A DNA stretch of 64,000 nucleotides, from assembly GCF_036884655.1 (NCBI RefSeq), contig NC_088340.1:13232501-13296500 (forward strand), read 5' to 3'. The translations under genes were made by a program, and so were the position numbers. Below are positions 47,675 through 57,991 of this stretch, piece by piece. The notes beneath the pieces are model-generated. The model did no database searches and was not told the DNA's origin. It was given only the letters and a program-made list of their open reading frames with translations. Every line of letters begins with the position of its first letter. Position 1 is the stretch's first letter. This DNA is from Musa acuminata AAA Group. Taxonomy: Eukaryota; Streptophyta; Magnoliopsida; Zingiberales; Musaceae.

Positions 47675-47695
47675 TAAAAGCAGGGCCCTCGGCTG
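47675..47695 (+). repeat. Start of the gypsy element 2 tandem array, left of the nested copia
   Basis: 'cagggccctcggctg' ends at the copia target site GGCTG (47691-47695). The array continues in phase at 56236 with 'ggctgcacgcctcccgag'. The copia therefore landed in the first unit. Confidence 0.8.
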
Positions 47696-49189
47696 TGTTG
47701 GGAAATCATGGGGGGCGACATCATATGCGCAGCGGAAGAACAAGAAAACAAAAATCCCCTCTTCCCAAAAAGATGTTCATCGTCGTGCGAAGATTGGTGC
47801 GCAAAATCTGCAAAACACAAAACTGCGTATAGAGATTGTGTTACCTAGGGAGATCGTATATCCCTGTTTCCTTGCAGATCCTCAGGAGAGGGTGAAGGAG
47901 GTCAAGCGTCCTCCTCTCTAGCGATGATCCACACAGCAGGGTTGCGACGACGCTCCTCAAAACTCCAGGCCTACTCTGAGGTGGAGAGGGAGAGGAGAAT
48001 AGGAAGGGCAAGCAAAGACTCTAGCCTATGAGGCTGTGAATCCCTCCTATTTATAGAGATCCCGTGTCAAAACCCTAATGGGTCCTTTCCCTAGTGGGTA
48101 TTGGATCTGCATCCAATAAGACAAGGGCTCCGTCGGATATCTCATATCCGAACCTCTACTCATCGCAATGCCTACCATATGTGTGTGACCCTCTAGGCCC
48201 AATATCGAGCTGGCCGTGAGTCATACCTGTCAGAACTCCTTCTAACTAAGTGAATTATTATCTCTGTAATAATTCACTCGACTCATCGACTACGGAAGTA
48301 CTAGGCCACTACGCCGTAGTCCCCAGACGATACAGGGGAATCCAATCCATTGGACCTGTCTGTCCTCAGTTACCATGTACCTATAGTCCCTCATCCATCT
48401 AATATCCCAGAGACCGTATATCGAGCATGGTGTTGTCAGACCCATACGGTTTCTACTTGAGTCTCGCTCTAATCGGATTCTCCCGGAGAACTCTTTCTCT
48501 CTCAACCCGAATGACCCTGGCCAGGGATTTGTCTGAGCAAGAACACATGGGATATTCCTCTCATGATACCGAGAGTGGATGATCCTCTATCGACACTCAA
48601 TAGCCCTCGTAAGGTCGACTACCACTCCCAATGACCAGCTGTACTAGATCTGGGAACAGCCAAACCTATAAGTCTGGTATCAAAGAGTGGAGCACTCATA
48701 CAGGACATCCTTGGTGTCTCAAGTCTAAGAACCAGATACACCACTAGGACTACGGAATCGTTGTCTGACAATAAGGCATCATCAACCATCCAGCATTCCG
48801 TAAGCGGATCAATCAGTGAACTCATTCTCCAATGAGCACCTGTACTGTATCCCTAGTGTCCCTACACGAGCAGCTATGAGACTAGCTGCATCCATCATAT
48901 GGACGGGTATACAGCACACCAGTCTATCCGGTTATCACGATGTCCCTCTCGAGTAACCTATGACCGGGATTATTTAGGATATGTGTTTAAAGGTGAATCG
49001 ATCTCATTATCGTGATCTCATCACGATCCGATTCCCATTGCACAAATCCAAGGACATCACTATACATATGCATTTATGCAATAGTTATAAAGTGATATAC
49101 GCCAAAAATATAATAAGCAAAAAGATTCTGTATCAAGTCACACGTGCCATCACTCACGTGATTGGCTTGCTGGGCACTTATGACTAGCA
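47696..49189 (-). repeat. LTR of the nested copia (3' LTR in element orientation)
   Basis: TGTTGGGAAATC to TGACTAGCA. It contains several perfect short inverted repeats, for example 48249-48278 and 48288-48321. Short ORFs in it recur identically in the other LTR. Confidence 0.93.
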
Positions 49190-49203
49190 ATCTCCCACTT
49201 GAC
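49190..49203 (-). other. Polypurine tract of the nested copia
   Basis: Minus strand 'caagtgggagatt' directly before the LTR, just after the pol stop codon. Confidence 0.75.
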
Positions 49204-51861
49204 CTAAAGCCAATCACCTATGTGTCTGATCCCCATCAGACCCCTGTGACGCTCAAAGACAATCTGAGACAATGGCTTTGTTAGTGGATCTGCAATGTTA
49301 TCTTCGGATGGAACTCTTTCCACTGCTACATCTCCTCGGGTCACGATCTCTCTGATAAGGTGGAACCTCCTCAGAACATGCTTAGATTTCTGATGAGACC
49401 TAGGTTCCTTCGCTTGAGCAATTGCCCCGTTGTTGTCGCAATATAGGGAAATCGGCTCCTCACTATCCGGCACGACTCCCAAATCTGTGATGAACTTCTT
49501 CAACCAGACTCCCTCCTTTGCTGCATCTGATGCAGCAATGTACTCCGCCTCTGTGGTCGAGTCAGCAGTGGTATCTTGCTTGGAACTCTTCCAGCACACT
49601 GCTCCTCCATTCAAGGTGTACACATACCCTGAATTCGACTTGCTATCATCGACATCAGACTGAAAACTTGAGTCAGTGTAGCCTTCAACCTTAAGGCTAT
49701 TACCTCCATATACTAGTAAAAGATCCTTAGTCCTTCTCAAGTACTTAAGGATACACTTTACTGCTTTCCAGTGCTCCAAGCCTGGATCCGCCTGATACCT
49801 GCTCGTGACACTCAGAGCATGCGCTATATCAGGCCTAGTACATAGCATGGCATACATGATAGACCCTATTGCTGAGGCATAAGGTATCATATCCATGTTC
49901 GCCCTTTCTTCTGGAGTCTTTGGGGACATACTCGTAGAAAGCGATATCCCATGTCTCATCGGTATGAGACCTCTTTTGGAATTTTCCATGCCAAACCTTT
50001 TGACAATAGTTTCTATGTACCTGGACTGGGACAAGCCAAGCATCCTTTTGGATCTATCTCTATAGATTCTAATCCCCAAGATATAAGATGCTTCTCCTAA
50101 GTCCTTCATGGAGAAGTGTCTAGATAACCAAGCCTTTATTGTGGATAGCATTCCTATGTCATTCCCAATGATGAGGATGTCATCCACATATAACACCAAA
50201 AAGCTAATAGCGCTCCCACTTACCTTTCTGTATACACAAGGCTCATCTTCGTTCTTAACGAAGTCATAAGATCTGATTGCCTCATCAAATCTTATGTTCC
50301 AACTTCGGGAAGCTTGCTTTAGTCCATAAATGGATCTAAGCAACCTACACACCTTATCTGGGCAGTTCTTGGACACGAATCCCTCAGGTTGCATCATATA
50401 CACCTCCTCCTCCAGGTTCCCGTTGAGGAATGCGGTTTTCACATCCATCTGCCAGATCTCATAATCATAGTGTGTTGCAATAGCCAATAGAATTCTGATG
50501 GATTTTAGCATTGCTACGGGTGAGAAAGTTTCGTCGTAGTCAACACCTTGCCTTTGACGATACCCCTTAGCCACTAGCCTTGCTTTATAGGTCTCTACCT
50601 TTCCATCTACTCCGATCTTTTTCTTAAAGATCCACTTGCAACCGATGGGTACAATACCTTCGGGTGCATCAACTAGGTTCCAAACCTTATTGGAGTACAT
50701 AGAATCCATCTCAGAATTCATGGCTTCTTTCCACTTCCCGGAGTCTATACTCATAATAGCCTCCTCGTAGGTCTGAGGATCAATATCCTCTACATCCTCT
50801 GCTCTAATATGTCCCACATATCTCTCAGGAGGATGGGATACTCTATCAGACCTGCGTAAAGTTGAAACTTGTGTATTAGATACCTGAACAGACTCGGGCT
50901 GTAGAGTGGTGCTTGAGCTTGGTTCTCCAACCTCGCTCAATTCTATCATTCTCCCACTGTCTCCGTCAAGAATGTGTTCCTTCTCAAGGAACACTGCTCT
51001 CTTAGCTATAAAGACCTTTTGGTCCTCGAGATGATAGAAGTAATACCCACAAGTTTCCTTAGGGTATCCCACAAATTTACATCGCCCTGTCCTTGATTCT
51101 AACTTATCGGGGTTGTGTCTTTTAACATGGGCAGAGCAGCCCCAAATCTTAACTACTTTAAGATCAGGCTTCTTCCCTTTCCATATCTCATATGGTGTAG
51201 ACACCACCGACTTAGTTGGAACTCTGTTCAGAAGGTAAGCTGCGGTTTCTAGGGCATATCCCCAGAATGAGATGGGTAGGTCAGCGAAACTCATCATGGA
51301 CCGTACCATATCTAATAATGTACGATTTCTCCTTTCAGAGACACCATTGAGCTGAGGTGTATAAGGAGGTGTCCATTGGGATAATATCCCATGGTCCTTG
51401 AGGAAGTGAGTAAACTCTGTACTTAAGTACTCACCTCCTCGATCTGATCGAAGAGTTTTGATACTCTTTCCAGTCTGGTTCTCCACCTCATTCTTATACT
51501 CTCTGAATTTCTCAAAGGCCTCGGACTTGTACTTCATTAAGTACACATATCCATACCTTGAGAAATCATCAGTAAATGTAATGAAGTAGGAGTAACCTCC
51601 AATGGCATGAGTTGACATGGGTCCACATACATCACTATGTATGAGTTCCAACAACTCAGTGGCTCTCTCTCCAGTTCCACTAAATGGAGAGTTGGTCAGT
51701 TTTCCACGAATGCAAGGCTCACAAGTTGCATATGACACATAGTCGAATGGATCTAGATATCCATCATTTAGCAACTTTTGAATCCTTCTTTCATGGATGT
51801 GACCTAGCCTACAATGCCACAGGTATGCACTGTTCACCTCATCTCGTTTCCTCTTAGACAC
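49204..51861 (-). CDS. Integrase-RT-RNase H polyprotein of the nested copia
   Basis: An uninterrupted frame of 885 residues. Order: GAG-pre-integrase zinc motif ('YLWHCRLGHIHERRIQKLL', 'CEPCIRGK'), integrase core (D in 'HSDVCGPM', D in 'LRSDRGGEYLS', E in 'LNGVSERRNRT'), RT ('KWIFKKKIGVDGKVETYKA', 'DVKTAFLNGNLEEEVYM', active site 'VLYVDDILII') and RNase H ('VEGYTDSSFQSD', 'TTEAEYIAASDAA', 'LYCDNNGAIAQAK'). Catalytic residues are present, so the enzymes could be active if made. The frame has lost its junction to gag and protease. Confidence 0.92.
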   Translation of the reverse strand: MSKRKRDEVNSAYLWHCRLGHIHERRIQKLLNDGYLDPFDYVSYATCEPCIRGKLTNSPFSGTGERATELLELIHSDVCGPMSTHAIGGYSYFITFTDDFSRYGYVYLMKYKSEAFEKFREYKNEVENQTGKSIKTLRSDRGGEYLSTEFTHFLKDHGILSQWTPPYTPQLNGVSERRNRTLLDMVRSMMSFADLPISFWGYALETAAYLLNRVPTKSVVSTPYEIWKGKKPDLKVVKIWGCSAHVKRHNPDKLESRTGRCKFVGYPKETCGYYFYHLEDQKVFIAKRAVFLEKEHILDGDSGRMIELSEVGEPSSSTTLQPESVQVSNTQVSTLRRSDRVSHPPERYVGHIRAEDVEDIDPQTYEEAIMSIDSGKWKEAMNSEMDSMYSNKVWNLVDAPEGIVPIGCKWIFKKKIGVDGKVETYKARLVAKGYRQRQGVDYDETFSPVAMLKSIRILLAIATHYDYEIWQMDVKTAFLNGNLEEEVYMMQPEGFVSKNCPDKVCRLLRSIYGLKQASRSWNIRFDEAIRSYDFVKNEDEPCVYRKVSGSAISFLVLYVDDILIIGNDIGMLSTIKAWLSRHFSMKDLGEASYILGIRIYRDRSKRMLGLSQSRYIETIVKRFGMENSKRGLIPMRHGISLSTSMSPKTPEERANMDMIPYASAIGSIMYAMLCTRPDIAHALSVTSRYQADPGLEHWKAVKCILKYLRRTKDLLLVYGGNSLKVEGYTDSSFQSDVDDSKSNSGYVYTLNGGAVCWKSSKQDTTADSTTEAEYIAASDAAKEGVWLKKFITDLGVVPDSEEPISLYCDNNGAIAQAKEPRSHQKSKHVLRRFHLIREIVTRGDVAVERVPSEDNIADPLTKPLSQIVFERHRGLMGIRHIGDWL

Positions 51862-51951
51862 TTACATTCATGATATGTGGAGTAGTGTCTAGCATAAACA
51901 AACCTTTATGCAATATTCTACTCGCCAATCTCCCCTCAGTTTTGCTAGAAT
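51862..51951 (-). other. Collapsed gag-pol junction (protease region deleted)
   Basis: gag ends in '[14 protein letters not shown]' and a stop, where the copia aspartic protease (usually DTG/S) would start. Within about 100 bp the sequence is already at the segment before integrase ('LDTTPHIMNV' in another frame). Some 150 or more codons of protease and linker that copia elements normally have are missing. Confidence 0.7.
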
Positions 51952-52866
51952 TTACAATAAATTATAGATGTGATAAGCAATATTGGTATCCAATACCAAT
52001 GCACCATCACAAAAATCTAACAATTGGAGATTGATCATGAATGAATCTGAAGCTTCACCAAGCTTCTGTTTCGCCCTTTCTGTAAGGTACTCTTTGCAGT
52101 TCCTCTTCCAGTGCCCATCTTTACCATAGTGGAAGCACTGGCCTTTGTCCTTTGCTGGGTCTTTCTTAGCAACCTTTGTTTTACCTTGTTTGCCCTTGCC
52201 CTTTCCCTTCTTAAGGGACCTTTCTGCTTTCCTTTTCTTTCTGGTCTCACCAGTGTAGAGAACTGGCTTCTCTTTCTTAATAGTACTCTCTGCCTCCCTC
52301 AACATATTGAGGAGCTCTGGGAGAGTCACCTCAAGCTTGTTCATATTAAAGTTCATTATGAACTGTGAAAAGGAATCTGGTAGGGACTGAAGCACAATGT
52401 CCACACACAAGTTATCCTCTAGGACCATTCCTAGACCTGTGAGTTTCTCTATCCACTCAATCATCTTTAGGACATGGTTCTGAACCGGTGTCCCCTCAGT
52501 CATCCTAGCGCGGAAAAGGCTCTTGGATATCTCATATCGTTGAGTCCTTCCCTGTTCCTCAAACAATTTACGGACATGTAGGAGAATGGATCTGGCATCC
52601 ATCTTTTCATGTTGTCTCTGTAACTCTGGAGTCATAGAGCCCAACATATAGCACTGAGCAAGAGTGGAGTCATCAATGTACTTCACGTAGCGAGCGATCT
52701 CATCCTCGCTTGCCCCTTCTTCGGGCGTAGGCATCACTGTATCAAGGACGTACACGATTTTCTCCGCTGTGAGAACAATTCTCAAGTTACGGAGCCAATC
52801 CGTATAATTTGGACCAGTGAGGCGGTTGACATCAAGTATGCCACGTAAGGGATTTGAAAGCGACAT
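51952..52866 (-). CDS. gag of the nested copia
   Basis: Start chosen at '[10 protein letters not shown]' (52866); the frame is open to 52890. The UBN2-type gag domain includes '[17 protein letters not shown]', '[20 protein letters not shown]' and 'LNMLREAE', followed by a Lys-rich linker and one CCHC zinc knuckle '[14 protein letters not shown]'. Gag binds RNA and forms the virus-like particle. The frame then runs into the start of the protease and stops. Confidence 0.88.
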   Translation of the reverse strand: MSLSNPLRGILDVNRLTGPNYTDWLRNLRIVLTAEKIVYVLDTVMPTPEEGASEDEIARYVKYIDDSTLAQCYMLGSMTPELQRQHEKMDARSILLHVRKLFEEQGRTQRYEISKSLFRARMTEGTPVQNHVLKMIEWIEKLTGLGMVLEDNLCVDIVLQSLPDSFSQFIMNFNMNKLEVTLPELLNMLREAESTIKKEKPVLYTGETRKKRKAERSLKKGKGKGKQGKTKVAKKDPAKDKGQCFHYGKDGHWKRNCKEYLTERAKQKLGEASDSFMINLQLLDFCDGALVLDTNIAYHIYNLL

Positions 52867-53005
52867 TTTCTGAAAATATAGATGTAGCAAAAATGAATAA
52901 CATGCAGATTTTGCAAGAAATAAACTATCAAGATATGGACTTCTATCTTAATATGCTCCCACTATTTTACTAACGAGTCACGCGACACCCTCAGCACGTG
53001 AAACG

Positions 53006-53360
53006 GAAGTCTCCGGCAGACTTCTAGTGGGGATCAGGATCCAATCAGCGTCTTAGTGTAACCTCGAGGGACTTGACCAATCACACTAAGCCTAAAAGGT
53101 AGACAACTCTTGCCGATCACAACTCCTTGTGATTCCCGTCCTGTTCAGCCTCCGAATCACCATGGCCTCGAGGGACTCGACCAACCATGATGCTCGGTTA
53201 AGTCAACACCTTCGTTACAAGATGAGTCTGATTTGATGATATACCCTCGAGGGACTCGACCAAGCATATCATGCCCTCAGGTCACCGGTGACATCTCTAT
53301 GTCGTAAGCAAGATAGCGAATCGCGATATAGGTGAGTCTCGAGGGACTCGACCAACTCAA
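53006..53360 (-). ncRNA. Stem-loop-rich leader RNA of the nested copia (four repeated hairpins)
   Basis: Four copies of the 19-mer 'cctcgagggactcgaccaa' (one or no changes) start at 53062, 53166, 53245 and 53337. Each can fold internally (TCGAG-GGA-CTCGA). Each is flanked by arms that pair with each other but differ between copies: CTTAGTGT/ACACTAAG; CACCATGG/CCATGATG (one mismatch); ATGATATAC/GCATATCAT (one mismatch); TAGGTGAG/CTCAACCTA (one bulge). Further hairpins lie nearby: GAAGTCT/AGACTTC (53006-53024), ATCACAA/TTGTGAT (about 53116-53133) and palindrome GTCACCGGTGAC (53281-53292). The tract lies between primer site and gag, where packaging, dimerisation and translation signals usually are. 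Expression is not shown; the function is inference. Confidence 0.6.
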
Positions 53361-54139
53361 CCTACACCGGGATTCGGTTCCTACTCATAACGATGGAAGG
53401 CCACGTGGGTCAATCTAATTGCCTCACGTTTACCGACTTAATATTATCGAGAGATGTTTCTTTGATTTGGTCTCCTATTATGACATGTCACACATGTACA
53501 TATTTAATATATATCTACATCGCATGCAAATATATATACATATCTAGTATGTGTATAAGCAATCACACCAGATGATCATGGACCACAACCTAATATGATT
53601 AGGCCCGAGCCAGTAGGCCTAATCACTCACATCAAGATCTATGTGTGCAACGGTGCATCTCCATGCCTTGTGATCGTCCATCTCGTCCTCGTTGGTTCCG
53701 TCGACATCTTGATGTATCTTCATGCATCACGATCGTCCGTCTCGTGGGTCCCGCTATGGCTTCCACGCTCCCGCTGCGCCTCCTCATGTGATTACAACTT
53801 AATCATAGGCACGCAGGCCCGACAATAAACGAGAAATATAATGGAGGTTCGCAGACCTCAATAATAATAATCACAAGTACACACATCACACGGTCCATGA
53901 TCATCCGTCCACTCATCATACATCACATGTATAAATAATCGTCATTATGTAGGACTACTAGATAATAAAAATAATAATCAACTAAACCTTTTAATTAATT
54001 AATATTTTCTGAAATCAGGGATATATAGGGAATTTCTCAATTCCTAAGGGTATTTTCGTAATTTGGACAAAAGACAGAAACTGGAATTTCTCAAATTCCG
54101 AGGGGCAAAACTGTCTTTTGCGCAGAAAACCCTAATACC

Positions 54140-54665
54140 CTTTCCCCTTTTCGCTGCTGCGCCGCCGCCGCCGCCACCCTGCTGCGGCGGCCTGTGCGGC
54201 GAGGGCGAGGGCACTGCCCTCGCCTGCAGGTGGCACGCCCGCTGGGGTCGCTGCCGCTGCAGGTGGGCGCCCCCGCGGGCGCCGCCGCCTTCGCGGGCGG
54301 TTCTGCCCGCGAGTCAGCGCCCGCAGGTGGTGCTGTCTCGCTGGCGGCCGCCCCTGCGGGGTTTTTGCCCGTGGGAGCAGCGGCCACAGGCGCCGCTGCC
54401 CTGCGGTGCCTCAGCCCGCGCTGCTGCCCCGCGGCGCCTCTGCCCGCGGGCTCAGTGGCCGCAGGCGCTTCTACCGAGTGGGCTCCCAGCCCCGCCGGCC
54501 GCAAGCCTGCTGCAAGCAGATCGCCGGCCGGCTACTGCAGGCACAGCGCTTGCGCATGCGCCGGCGCTGTGCTGCCTGGCTGCGGCTGCGGCTGGCTACA
54601 GCATGCAGATCGAGGGCAGCAACTGTTGCTGCCCTTCCTTGCTTTTGCGTCAACGATTTTGACGT
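54140..54665 (-). other. GC-rich leader of the nested copia
   Basis: About 500 bp of very GC-rich sequence just inside the primer site, ending (minus strand) in 'gggtattagggttttctg'. It corresponds in position and following sequence to 27655-28290 of the decayed copia. ORFs in it on both strands are unsupported. Confidence 0.7.
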
Positions 54666-54724
54666 CAATATTCTTCCTAAAACACAACACACGCAGTTCA
54701 AAAACCAATCATTCGCACGAACAA

Positions 54725-54740
54725 CCTGGCTCTGATACCA
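54725..54740 (-). other. Primer-binding site of the nested copia
   Basis: Minus-strand 'tggtatcagagccagg', the usual plant copia match to the 3' end of initiator tRNA-Met, next to the LTR. Confidence 0.88.
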
Positions 54741-54741
54741 C

Positions 54742-56235
54742 TGTTGGGAAATCATGGGGGGCGACATCATATGCGCAGCGGAAGAACAAGAAAACAAAAA
54801 TCCCCTCTTCCCAAAAAGATGTTCGTCGTCGTGCGAAGATTGGTGCGCAAAATCCGCAAAACACAAAACTGCGTATAGAGATTGTGTTACCTAGGGAGAT
54901 CGTATATCCCTGTTTCCTTGCAGATCCTCAGGAGAGGGTGAAGGAGGTCAAGCGTCCTCCTCTCTAGCGGTGATCCACACAGCAGGGTTGCGACGACGCT
55001 CCTCAAAACTCCAGGCCTACTCTGAGGTGGAGAGGGAGAGGAGAATAGGAAGGGCAAGCAAAGACTCTAGCCTATGAGGCTGTGAATCCCTCCTATTTAT
55101 AGAGATCCCGTGTGAAAACCCTAATGGGTCCTTTCCCTAGTGGGTATTGGATCTGCATCCAATAAGACAAGGGCTCCGTCGGATATCTCATATCCGAACC
55201 TCTACTCATCGCAATGCCTACCATATGTGTGTGACCCTCTAGGCCCAATATCGAGCTGGCCGTGAGTCATACCTGTCAGAACTCCTTCTAACTAAGTGAA
55301 TTATTATCTCTGTAATAATTCACTCGACTCATCGACTACGGAAGTACTAGGCCACTACGCCGTAGTCCCCAGACGATACAGGGGAATCCAATCCATTGGA
55401 CCTGTCTGTCCTCAGTTACCATGTACCTATAGTCCCTCATCCATCTAATATCCCAGAGACCGTATATCGAGCATGGTGTTGTCAGACCCATACGGTTTCT
55501 ACTTGAGTCTCGCTCTAATCGGATTCTCCCGGAGAACTCTTTCTCTCTCAACCCGAATGACCCTGGCCAGGGATTTGTCTGAGCAAGAACACATGGGATA
55601 TTCCTCTCATGATACCGAGAGTGGATGATCCTCTATCGACACTCAATAGCCCTCGTAAGGTCGACTACCACTCCCAATGACCAGCTGTACTAGATCTGGG
55701 AACAGCCAAACCTATAAGTCTGGTATCAAAGAGTGGAGCACTCATACAGGACATCCTTGGTGTCTCAAGTCTAAGAACCAGATACACCACTAGGACTACG
55801 GAATCGTTGTCTGACAATAAGGCATCATCAACCATCCAGCATTCCGTAAGCGGATCAATCAGTGAACTCATTCTCCAATGAGCACCTGTACTGTATCCCT
55901 AGTGTCCCTACACGAGCAGCTATGAGACCAGCTGCATCCATCATATGGACGGGTATACAGCACACCAGTCTATCCGGTTATCACGATGTCCCTCTCGAGT
56001 AACCTATGACCGGGATTATTTAGGATATGTGTTTAAAGGTGAATCGATCTCATTATCGTGATCTCATCACGATCCGATTCCCATTGCACAAATCCAAGGA
56101 CATCACTATACATATGCATTTATGCAATAGTTATAAAGTGATATACGCCAAAAATATAATAAGCAAAAAGATTCTGTATCAAGTCACACGTGCCATCACT
56201 CACGTGATTGGCTTGCTGGGCACTTATGACTAGCA
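54742..56235 (-). repeat. LTR of the nested copia (5' LTR in element orientation)
   Basis: 1494 bp, nearly identical to 47696-49189, followed by the GGCTG duplication. Confidence 0.93.
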
Positions 56236-57205
56236 GGCTGCACGCCTCCCGAGACCACGCCTGCGCGGCAACCCGCTTGCGTTGTGCTCCTCGGCCCCCG
56301 GCTCTACGCCATCCCGAGACCACACCTGCGCGGCAACCCGCCTGCGTCGTGCTACTCGGCCCTCGGCTGCACGTCTCCCGAGACCACGCCTGCGCGGTAA
56401 CCCGCCTGCGTCGTGCTCCTCGGCCCTCGGCTGCATGCCTCCCGAGACCACGCCTGCGCGGTAACCCGCCTGCGTTGTGCTCCTCGGCCCTCGGCTCTAC
56501 GCCATCCCGAGACCACTCCTGCGCGGTAACCCGCCTGCGCGGTAACCCGCCTGCGTCGTGCTCCTCGGCCCTCGGCTGCATGCCTCCCGAGACCATGCCT
56601 GCGTGGTAACCCGCCTGCGTCGTGCTCCTCGGCCCTCGGTTGCATGCCTCCCGAGGCCACGCCTGCGCGGTAACCCACCTGCGTCGTGCTCCTCGGCCCT
56701 CGGCTGCACGCCTCCCGAGACCACGCCTGCGCGGTAACCCGCCTGCGTCGTGCTCCTCGGCCCTCGGCTACACGCCTCCCGAGACCGCGCCTGCGCGGTA
56801 ACATGCCTGCGTTGTGCTCCTCGGCCCTCGGCTCTACGCCATCCCGAGACCACACCTGCGTGGTAACCCGCCTGCGTCGTGCTCCTCGGCCCTCGGCTGC
56901 ACGCCTCCCGAGACCACGCCTGCGCGGTAACCCGCCTGCGTCGTGCTCCTCGGCCCTCGGCTGCATGCCTCCCGAGACCACACCTGCGCGGTAACCCGCT
57001 TGCGTCGTGCTCCTCGGCCCTCGGCTGCACGCCTCCCGAGACCACGCCTGCGCGGTAACCCGCCTGAGTCGTGCTCCTCGGCCCTCGGCTACACGCCTCC
57101 CAAGACCGTGCCTGCGCGGTAACCCGCCTGCGTCGTGCTCCTCGGCCCTCGGCTACCGAGACCACACCTGCGCGGTAACCCGCCCGCATCGTGTTCCTCG
57201 GCTCT
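56236..57205 (+). repeat. 64-bp tandem array of gypsy element 2
   Basis: About 15 units of about 64 bp: 'ccctcggctgcacgcctccc', 'gagaccacgcctgcgcggta', 'acccgcctgcgtcgtgctcc', 'tcgg', with a few shorter or variant units ('ctctacgccatcccgag'). It shares its core (GAGACCACGCCTGCGCGG, GCCTGCGTCGTGCTCCTCGG) with the array in gypsy element 1. It lies between the antisense gene and the purine tract. Frames of 100-230 codons across it are by-products. Confidence 0.9.
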
Positions 57206-57344
57206 TGTTGGGCCTATGATCATAAAGTTCGGCTCCGCTCGACCGACCTGTCGACGACTTACCCCTCGAACTCGCGTGGCCAAGTCACCAGAAGACAGGA
57301 GCCATGCCTCGGACCCCCCTACATGCGAAAACCGACGCATAGCT

Positions 57345-57362
57345 CCTTCCGGGAGGGGAATA
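57345..57362 (+). other. Polypurine tract of gypsy element 2
   Basis: 'cgggaggggaata' immediately before TGATAGGGG of the 3' LTR. Confidence 0.75.
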
Positions 57363-57986
57363 TGATAGGGGTAAAAACAAACAGGACATGACGCACCAGA
57401 TTTGACGTAGCACCACCCAACGTCAGTCACCCCTGAATGGCACACTGCACCAAGAGACGAGCATTAACACCCACGTAACGTGCACCCTCACTGACCGTAC
57501 CCGAACGACCTCATCATGCTGACCCCGCATGACCGGACAGGGTAGGGGAAGGCGTCGACCAAGGCTTGCCATACCCTGCGGCGACTCGGCCTTCCACGCA
57601 ATGCCCACAACGACAGTGGACGCGATCAGGTGCACGGCCCTGCCCCGGCAGGATGGCGCGTCAGGCAACATCGAGCTCACCTATAAATACCCTTGGGCTC
57701 CAAGCGGGCAAGGTAAGCAGACAAACACACGATTCCACCTAAGACTCCCCCCTTCATCACTAACTTGATCGTCGGAGGGGTCGGGCCGAATCACCGACCC
57801 GACCAGTGTGCAGGTACTCGACCGAAGCCGACCCGACCCGGCGACGTGAAGTCTTTCAGCCCGATTTCCCCGCGACCAGACGCCCGGAGATCCCGAGAGG
57901 AGCCTCACCTGATCCTAGCCGTTTGGACCCCTGAACCAACCGTGTCGACCCCGAGGTCGCGGCTAAAAAAGTTACTTGCCGTAACA
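57363..57986 (+). repeat. 3' LTR of gypsy element 2
   Basis: 624 bp, 15 differences by eye from 39079-39702. The conserved GTCGGAGGGG block is at 57771-57789. It is followed by the TATAC duplication. Confidence 0.92.
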
Positions 57987-57991
57987 TATAC

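Larger units (their letters stand above)
47696..56235 (-). mobile_element. Ty1/copia retrotransposon, nested, recent
   Basis: 8540 bp with two 1494-bp LTRs (47696-49189, 54742-56235) and target duplication GGCTG (47691-47695, 56236-56240). On the minus strand the order is LTR, primer site matching initiator tRNA-Met, GC-rich leader, structured leader, gag, integrase-RT-RNase H, purine tract, LTR. I noticed five single-base differences between the LTRs (for example CGTGTCAAA/CGTGTGAAA), so the insertion is young compared with the host gypsy element. gag and pol are long and open, but most of the protease region is missing and the two frames do not join. Long LTRs suggest the Tork/Angela branch; this is inference. 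Confidence 0.93.
39079..57986 (+). mobile_element. Gypsy element 2: Tat-like LTR retrotransposon with nested copia insertion
   Basis: Identical-length 624-bp LTRs (39079-39702 and 57363-57986) begin TGATAGGGG and end TAACA, flanked by the TATAC duplication (39074-39078, 57987-57991). I count 15 differences between them, mostly C/T or G/A. The interior holds a primer site, gag-protease, RT, RNase H, integrase, an antisense spliced gene and a 3' tandem array, then a purine tract. A whole copia element (47696-56235) with its own duplication sits inside, so the element's own length is about 10.4 kb. The coding part has several frameshifts and stops. A second RNase H domain before integrase, the antisense gene and the 3' array are typical of the Tat group. 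Confidence 0.93.

Noticed and set aside
56497..57189. ORF of 230 codons on the minus strand in the 64-bp array
   Set aside because: Tandem units without stops; repeats in the protein follow the DNA unit and change frame with it.
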